From an uncultured Chloroflexota bacterium (GTDB lineage Bacteria > Chloroflexota > Dehalococcoidia > GIF9 > AB-539-J10): a stretch of 52,074 bases of DNA. Below, in pieces: positions 48,857 through 52,074 of the stretch. The stretch lies in NCBI GenBank assembly GCA_903884455.1, contig CAISEW010000029.1:1-52074 (forward strand). The letters run 5' to 3'. The notes beneath the pieces are model-generated. The model saw nothing but the letters and a program-made list of their open reading frames with translations. It had not been told where the DNA came from and did not search any database. Both the position numbers and the translations under genes were made by a program. The first letter of the stretch is position 1, and each line of letters opens with the position of its first letter.

Positions 48857-49004
48857 TGACAGGCTCTCAATACAATTATACCACCAGCCAAACCTCATGC
48901 AGAAGAAGCTGTGAATTGCTCGCTTAGTGAAGCTTGCGGATAGCTTGAACCTTCATCAGACGGTTGAGCAACTTTTGAGAAGGGATTTGGCTTTCGTCAA
49001 GCAT

Positions 49005-49023
49005 AACAAAACGTCATTTTGTT
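49005..49023. promoter_or_regulatory. AACAAAA-N5-TTTTGTT palindrome, copy B
   Basis: AACAAAA (49005-49011), spacer CGTCA, TTTTGTT (49017-49023). The arms extend to 8 bp (TAACAAAA/TTTTGTTA). Same arm sequence as copy A at 33508-33526 with a different spacer. It lies 100 nt outside the end of the DUF4238 gene. Confidence 0.5.
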
Positions 49024-49056
49024 AAACGAACTATCGGCAAGGAAGATCTTTTGAGT

Positions 49057-49100
49057 TAACAGCCCGAAAGTTGTTGGTTCGAATCCATCCCCTGTTATCA
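49057..49100 (+). other. tRNA-Asn-like 3' half remnant
   Basis: GTTGG-TTCGAAT-CCATC is a T arm with one mismatch, preceded by a variable-loop-like CCGAAAG and TTAAC, and followed by CCCTGTT-A-TCA in place of acceptor, discriminator and CCA. The 5' half is missing. tRNA 3' fragments are typical leftover att sites, here immediately left of the DUF4238 unit. Confidence 0.35.
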
Positions 49101-49122
49101 AGTTGAAAAAGGTAGGTCTAGA

Positions 49123-50040
49123 TTAGCTTGTCCTTTTTGTTTTCCAGATTCCCTTTCTTAGCATCCAGTCAAGAGCAATATCGTATGTGTGCTTGCTGTA
49201 CACTTCATACACGGCATATTTCATCAACTCGATATTCCAGAAGTGTACATCGTTGGCAGAGAGTACCCTGTGATAAACTGCCGGTTCGCCACGATAGCAC
49301 ATTAGAAGGAGGTGTTTTGGATCTAGTGGCAATGCTGCTAAAACATCTTTATTCCCCCACCCTGCTCCAAGAGGTGACCCCGACATTAAGCTGAACAAAA
49401 CTAGCGGTCTATCTGTCGTAGTGAAAAAGAGTCCTCCTGGCGCTTCGCATATATGGAAAGTCATCCTTTGTATATACTTTGCAATATCCTTAATAAGCCT
49501 GTATCGAGAAGCGATGCTAACAAGTCTACCTTCTTTTTGGTCGAGTCCTTCCATCCACTTATTCCATTCATCAATTGAGTATCTCGGTGAATCGTAAAAA
49601 GAGGGGGTATTAAAAACAGACAAGTCTTTTCCCTCGGCTTTGGCTTTTTCATAGACTCTCTTCATATCTTCAGCCATCTTGTTAAGCTGCTTAGTCATTT
49701 CCTTGAGCGTACTAGTCATGCTATCCTGGAAAGCTGGTGTCCTTACATGAATATTCGCAAAATAATAGGATAGAATTACCCAATCACTATGAGTTATAGA
49801 AGTAACGTCATCGATTAGTTTTTTCAATACTGGTGCTGCCCAGTTTTCTATTGCGCTATTCATCTTATCTAATGCATCAAAATCATCAGAAGGTCCTCCG
49901 TAGTAGTCAATATTTACAGCTATATTTATAGGCGTCTTAACAAAGCGGGGTAATTTATCCCCACGTCGATATACAATGCCGGAATTCAGGAATTCTTTGA
50001 GGTAGAACTTTGGGATTGTATGTTGTCTTCGATTCCCCAT
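49123..50040 (-). CDS. DUF4238 family protein
   Basis: 305 residues. The opening MGNRRQHTIPKFYLKEFL is the hallmark of DUF4238 (R.QH.IP.FYL..F). The second half has RMTFHICEAPGGLFFTTTDRPLVLF and ALPLDPKHLLLMCYRG, also typical. Members are found scattered in genomic islands and defence-rich regions. Activity is unproven. It is only about 34 nt after the larger gene at 50075, same strand, so they form a two-gene operon. Confidence 0.8.
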   Translation of the reverse strand: MGNRRQHTIPKFYLKEFLNSGIVYRRGDKLPRFVKTPINIAVNIDYYGGPSDDFDALDKMNSAIENWAAPVLKKLIDDVTSITHSDWVILSYYFANIHVRTPAFQDSMTSTLKEMTKQLNKMAEDMKRVYEKAKAEGKDLSVFNTPSFYDSPRYSIDEWNKWMEGLDQKEGRLVSIASRYRLIKDIAKYIQRMTFHICEAPGGLFFTTTDRPLVLFSLMSGSPLGAGWGNKDVLAALPLDPKHLLLMCYRGEPAVYHRVLSANDVHFWNIELMKYAVYEVYSKHTYDIALDWMLRKGIWKTKRTS

Positions 50041-50074
50041 TGCGGAGCTATATTAGCATACCTCACTACTTGGA

Positions 50075-51649
50075 TTAGGGCTTATCTAAATCTACATGGG
50101 TCGAATACATTACAGTAAATGAAGTTAAGGGGTGGAAATCGGTTACTTTTCGGTTTAGTTTGCCATTTAGAATCTGACATACCTTTGTGTACTTAAAATA
50201 GTTATCCGGAAGTGGAATTAGTGCATTGGGGTTATGGAAGATTGTTACTCCTTGGAACCAAGTCTCAACAGGCGATGCAAGTTCCCCTACACGGTACTGA
50301 TACTCTTGAATCGCAATGTCACCATTGTCTCCAGGCAATTGACAGAATCCTTCTCTAGTTGCCTCAATTGTTGCTTCTAACCCCATTTGTATTGCCATTC
50401 TAACGAACTTGGATACAGTGAAAGAATTACTGTAAATAACAGCACTAACGTGTTCGGAAAATGGCTGGGAAAAGAAATTTGAGATTAACGTTTTTCCCCC
50501 ATATTGATGAGAGTGAATCGGTATGACTCGGGAATAAAGACCTTTGTAATCAACCCAATCAGGGAATATGTCATAGCCCCCGTATAAATATCGGCCTAGA
50601 CTTTCGTCTATATAGAACGTAGATCCCGGTTCATGGAAAGATCCAATAATGAATACTAAAGGAATATCTCGGCAGTGAGGTTCTGACCAATATGCTTGGT
50701 GAAGTTTTTTTAGAAGCGCGGTCCCCATTCTAATTGGGAATTCATTTGTGCTCTTTTCGTACATCTCTTCTGGTGATAGTATCTCTAAATCACGTAAAGA
50801 TACTCCTGAAGCCAATCCAGAAGATGGATTAACAGTGACAGCCTCAACAGCCACCTTTTGATTCTCGGTCGATACCAGAAAATCGGGTTTAGCAAAGGAC
50901 ATATCAATATTTATACCGTGCGATTCTAAGTAGGCAAAGCAAGCTAACTCAAACAAACGAGAGTAATAACTATTCGTCTGAAAGTCTTGAATGAAATTCC
51001 CAGTTGGGTCACCCATACGCGAATATATTTCGTTCATAAGATTTCGAGCGCCCTCATGCCCTCTTGAGTTTCTCAATTCGATGAAGTCTGGATGAGCTCT
51101 ACTTTCATCAACGATTAACCTAAACAGGTCATTTTTCCCGTTGTTAGGGGATTCCGAATTTACCTGATTAGTTATTGCTCGTTTCTTTAAATAAAGCTCC
51201 TTCCGTTTAATACCTTTTCGTTGTTGTTTTTTCCATTCATTGAATTGTCTTCTTAGTTCATTCTCTGGCAGCCAATGCATCTCTGAGTCTTCTATTCCTA
51301 ATGACTTCAACTTTGTCCTCACAGTGTCTCTTGCTGATTCATAGCATAATACCTGGAAACCAATAGCTTGGCCATCAGGTTTATTAGAAACGGCACTGGT
51401 TGAAAGACCGGCTTTGAAACCAGAAAAAACACTAAAAGTTTCATTAAACTTATCCATGGTTATTTGAATGTCACGGTTGGGGCAATCAATTAACCAGCTA
51501 GCCTTTCCTCCATATAACAATTCCCATGTCATACAACTCTTTTGAAAACTGTCAGTTTGTGCTTTGGGATATTTTCTTTCTAGATCTTTTAATCGTCTGT
51601 TTATCTTTTCGTGTAATTTCTGCAATTCTGGATCAGGCGGCAGATACAT
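50075..51649 (-). CDS. Large hypothetical protein with possible PD-(D/E)xK-like nuclease core
   Basis: 524 residues. GGAG about 9 nt before the ATG. The N-terminal 130 residues are helical. Residues around 225-285 read FELACFAYLESHGINI, then AKPDFLVSTENQKVAVEAVT, i.e. E ... PDF ... VEAVT, the order of PD-(D/E)xK enzymes, but the usual ExK is ExV/T here, so activity is doubtful. The C-terminal part has beta-rich segments (PVETWFQGVTIFHNPNA). With DUF4238 it forms a cassette-like pair. An anti-phage role is a guess from context. Confidence 0.6.
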   Translation of the reverse strand: MYLPPDPELQKLHEKINRRLKDLERKYPKAQTDSFQKSCMTWELLYGGKASWLIDCPNRDIQITMDKFNETFSVFSGFKAGLSTSAVSNKPDGQAIGFQVLCYESARDTVRTKLKSLGIEDSEMHWLPENELRRQFNEWKKQQRKGIKRKELYLKKRAITNQVNSESPNNGKNDLFRLIVDESRAHPDFIELRNSRGHEGARNLMNEIYSRMGDPTGNFIQDFQTNSYYSRLFELACFAYLESHGINIDMSFAKPDFLVSTENQKVAVEAVTVNPSSGLASGVSLRDLEILSPEEMYEKSTNEFPIRMGTALLKKLHQAYWSEPHCRDIPLVFIIGSFHEPGSTFYIDESLGRYLYGGYDIFPDWVDYKGLYSRVIPIHSHQYGGKTLISNFFSQPFSEHVSAVIYSNSFTVSKFVRMAIQMGLEATIEATREGFCQLPGDNGDIAIQEYQYRVGELASPVETWFQGVTIFHNPNALIPLPDNYFKYTKVCQILNGKLNRKVTDFHPLTSFTVMYSTHVDLDKP

Positions 51650-51769
51650 TTTCTTATTCTCCGAATCTCAATATAGTCGAGCTAGACTCGATGGCTTTAT
51701 CAATACTATAAATATATTATACCAGCCGCAAATCATCATTTTTTATTAATGCAGTGTCTCCAATGGCTC

Positions 51770-51788
51770 ACCAAAATGCCATTTTGTT
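51770..51788. promoter_or_regulatory. AACAAAA-N5-TTTTGTT palindrome, copy C (one mismatch)
   Basis: ACCAAAA (51770-51776), spacer TGCCA, TTTTGTT (51782-51788). About 120 nt upstream of the gene at 50075. Copies B and C thus lie outside both ends of the two-gene unit. Confidence 0.4.
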
Positions 51789-51914
51789 TAGTTCTTCGTT
51801 TTGCATTGACCGAGACAAGCGATTACACAATACATCGTTTTGTGACCTGATAAGTCAGCTTAGGCCTTCAAAATTTACTTTCTAGTTCCGCTTCAGTTTC
51901 CACTAGTATCCAGT

Positions 51915-52073
51915 TCAGTATCTACTCGATCTAGTTCTCGGTTCTTGGTTCTGGTTCTGCTTTTGCTTTTGGCTTTTGACCTTCCGCCAGTGCGTTTTTA
52001 CCTTGGTGACCATATAGTTGCTGTAGCCAAAAGCAGTGATGTCCTTAAACTCCTTACCGTCTGCAACGAGCTG
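51915..52073 (-). CDS. C-terminal fragment of a gene entering from the right edge
   Basis: A minus-strand frame open to the window end gives 52 residues, including VADGKEFKDITAFGYSNYMV and a Gln/Asn/Arg-rich tail, stop at 51915-51917. No start is in the window. The folded-looking part followed by a low-complexity tail suggests a real protein end, but the family is not recognised. Confidence 0.45.
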   Translation of the reverse strand, partial: QLVADGKEFKDITAFGYSNYMVTKVKTHWRKVKSQKQKQNQNQEPRTRSSRY

Positions 52074-52074
52074 G

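Overview
The window looks like a chromosomal segment of an uncultured Chloroflexota bacterium, most likely class Dehalococcoidia. This is inferred from the gene mix: RNase Y, a YmdB-type phosphoesterase, sirtuin, DUF89, long-form HPF, RecA-RecX, a bacterial presenilin-like protease, a DUF5679 mini-protein and CFI-box/RCC1 lipoproteins. Base composition is intermediate and the Shine-Dalgarno (SD) sites are mostly canonical. No rRNA or other marker is present to fix the taxonomy.

Positions 1-12.5 kb are core chromosome. They hold tRNA-Asp, a J-domain protein, three DNA-repair-type genes (radical SAM photolyase-like, AlkD-like HEAT protein, alkyltransferase-like protein), a presenilin/SPP-type intramembrane aspartyl protease, rny-ymdB, and the leftward cluster prfA-prmC-cobB facing a DUF89 phosphatase-like gene. 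At 12.5-15.07 kb a very small integrative element sits in the 3' end of tRNA-Ala(GGC). It is bounded by a perfect 52-bp direct repeat and carries a tyrosine integrase, two small genes and an XRE-type HTH gene. The HTH and integrase frames both run through the repeat in the same phase, so in the excised circle they would form one gene. Core chromosome resumes at 15.1-29.3 kb: hpf-comF-zinc ribbon, thpR-amidohydrolase, a C39-like secreted protease, two tandem RCC1-repeat lipoproteins, an RNase J-like protein, truB, recA-recX and tRNA-Ile. Three copies of a GTCATTGCGAG-type palindromic repeat lie between these genes.

From tRNA-Ile(GAT) at 29.3 kb rightwards the DNA is accessory. A large serine recombinase ends inside the tRNA, so this is probably one end of a second, larger integrated element whose other end was not found. 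It carries a HTH helper-like gene, a tyrosine recombinase with an inserted zinc ribbon, a sigma-like protein, an ORF-free block of about 700 nt bounded by terminators (candidate large structured RNA), a row of tiny genes with a shared strong SD (AAAGGGGGTGA), a mobile sliding clamp, a small P-loop ATPase, a DUF932 protein and a DUF5679 zinc ribbon ending at a strong terminator near 41.1 kb. No capsid, portal or terminase gene was recognised, so plasmid-like element versus virus remains open.

Positions 41.1-52.07 kb look like a patchwork island: an IS3-family transposase remnant, small hypothetical genes, a lactonase-like MBL protein, two HEPN-like proteins around an excisionase-like HTH gene, a secreted ComEC-like MBL protein with a lamin-tail domain, and a two-gene unit (DUF4238 plus a possible nuclease) lying between two AACAAAA-N5-TTTTGTT palindromes. 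A gene entering from the right edge is partial.
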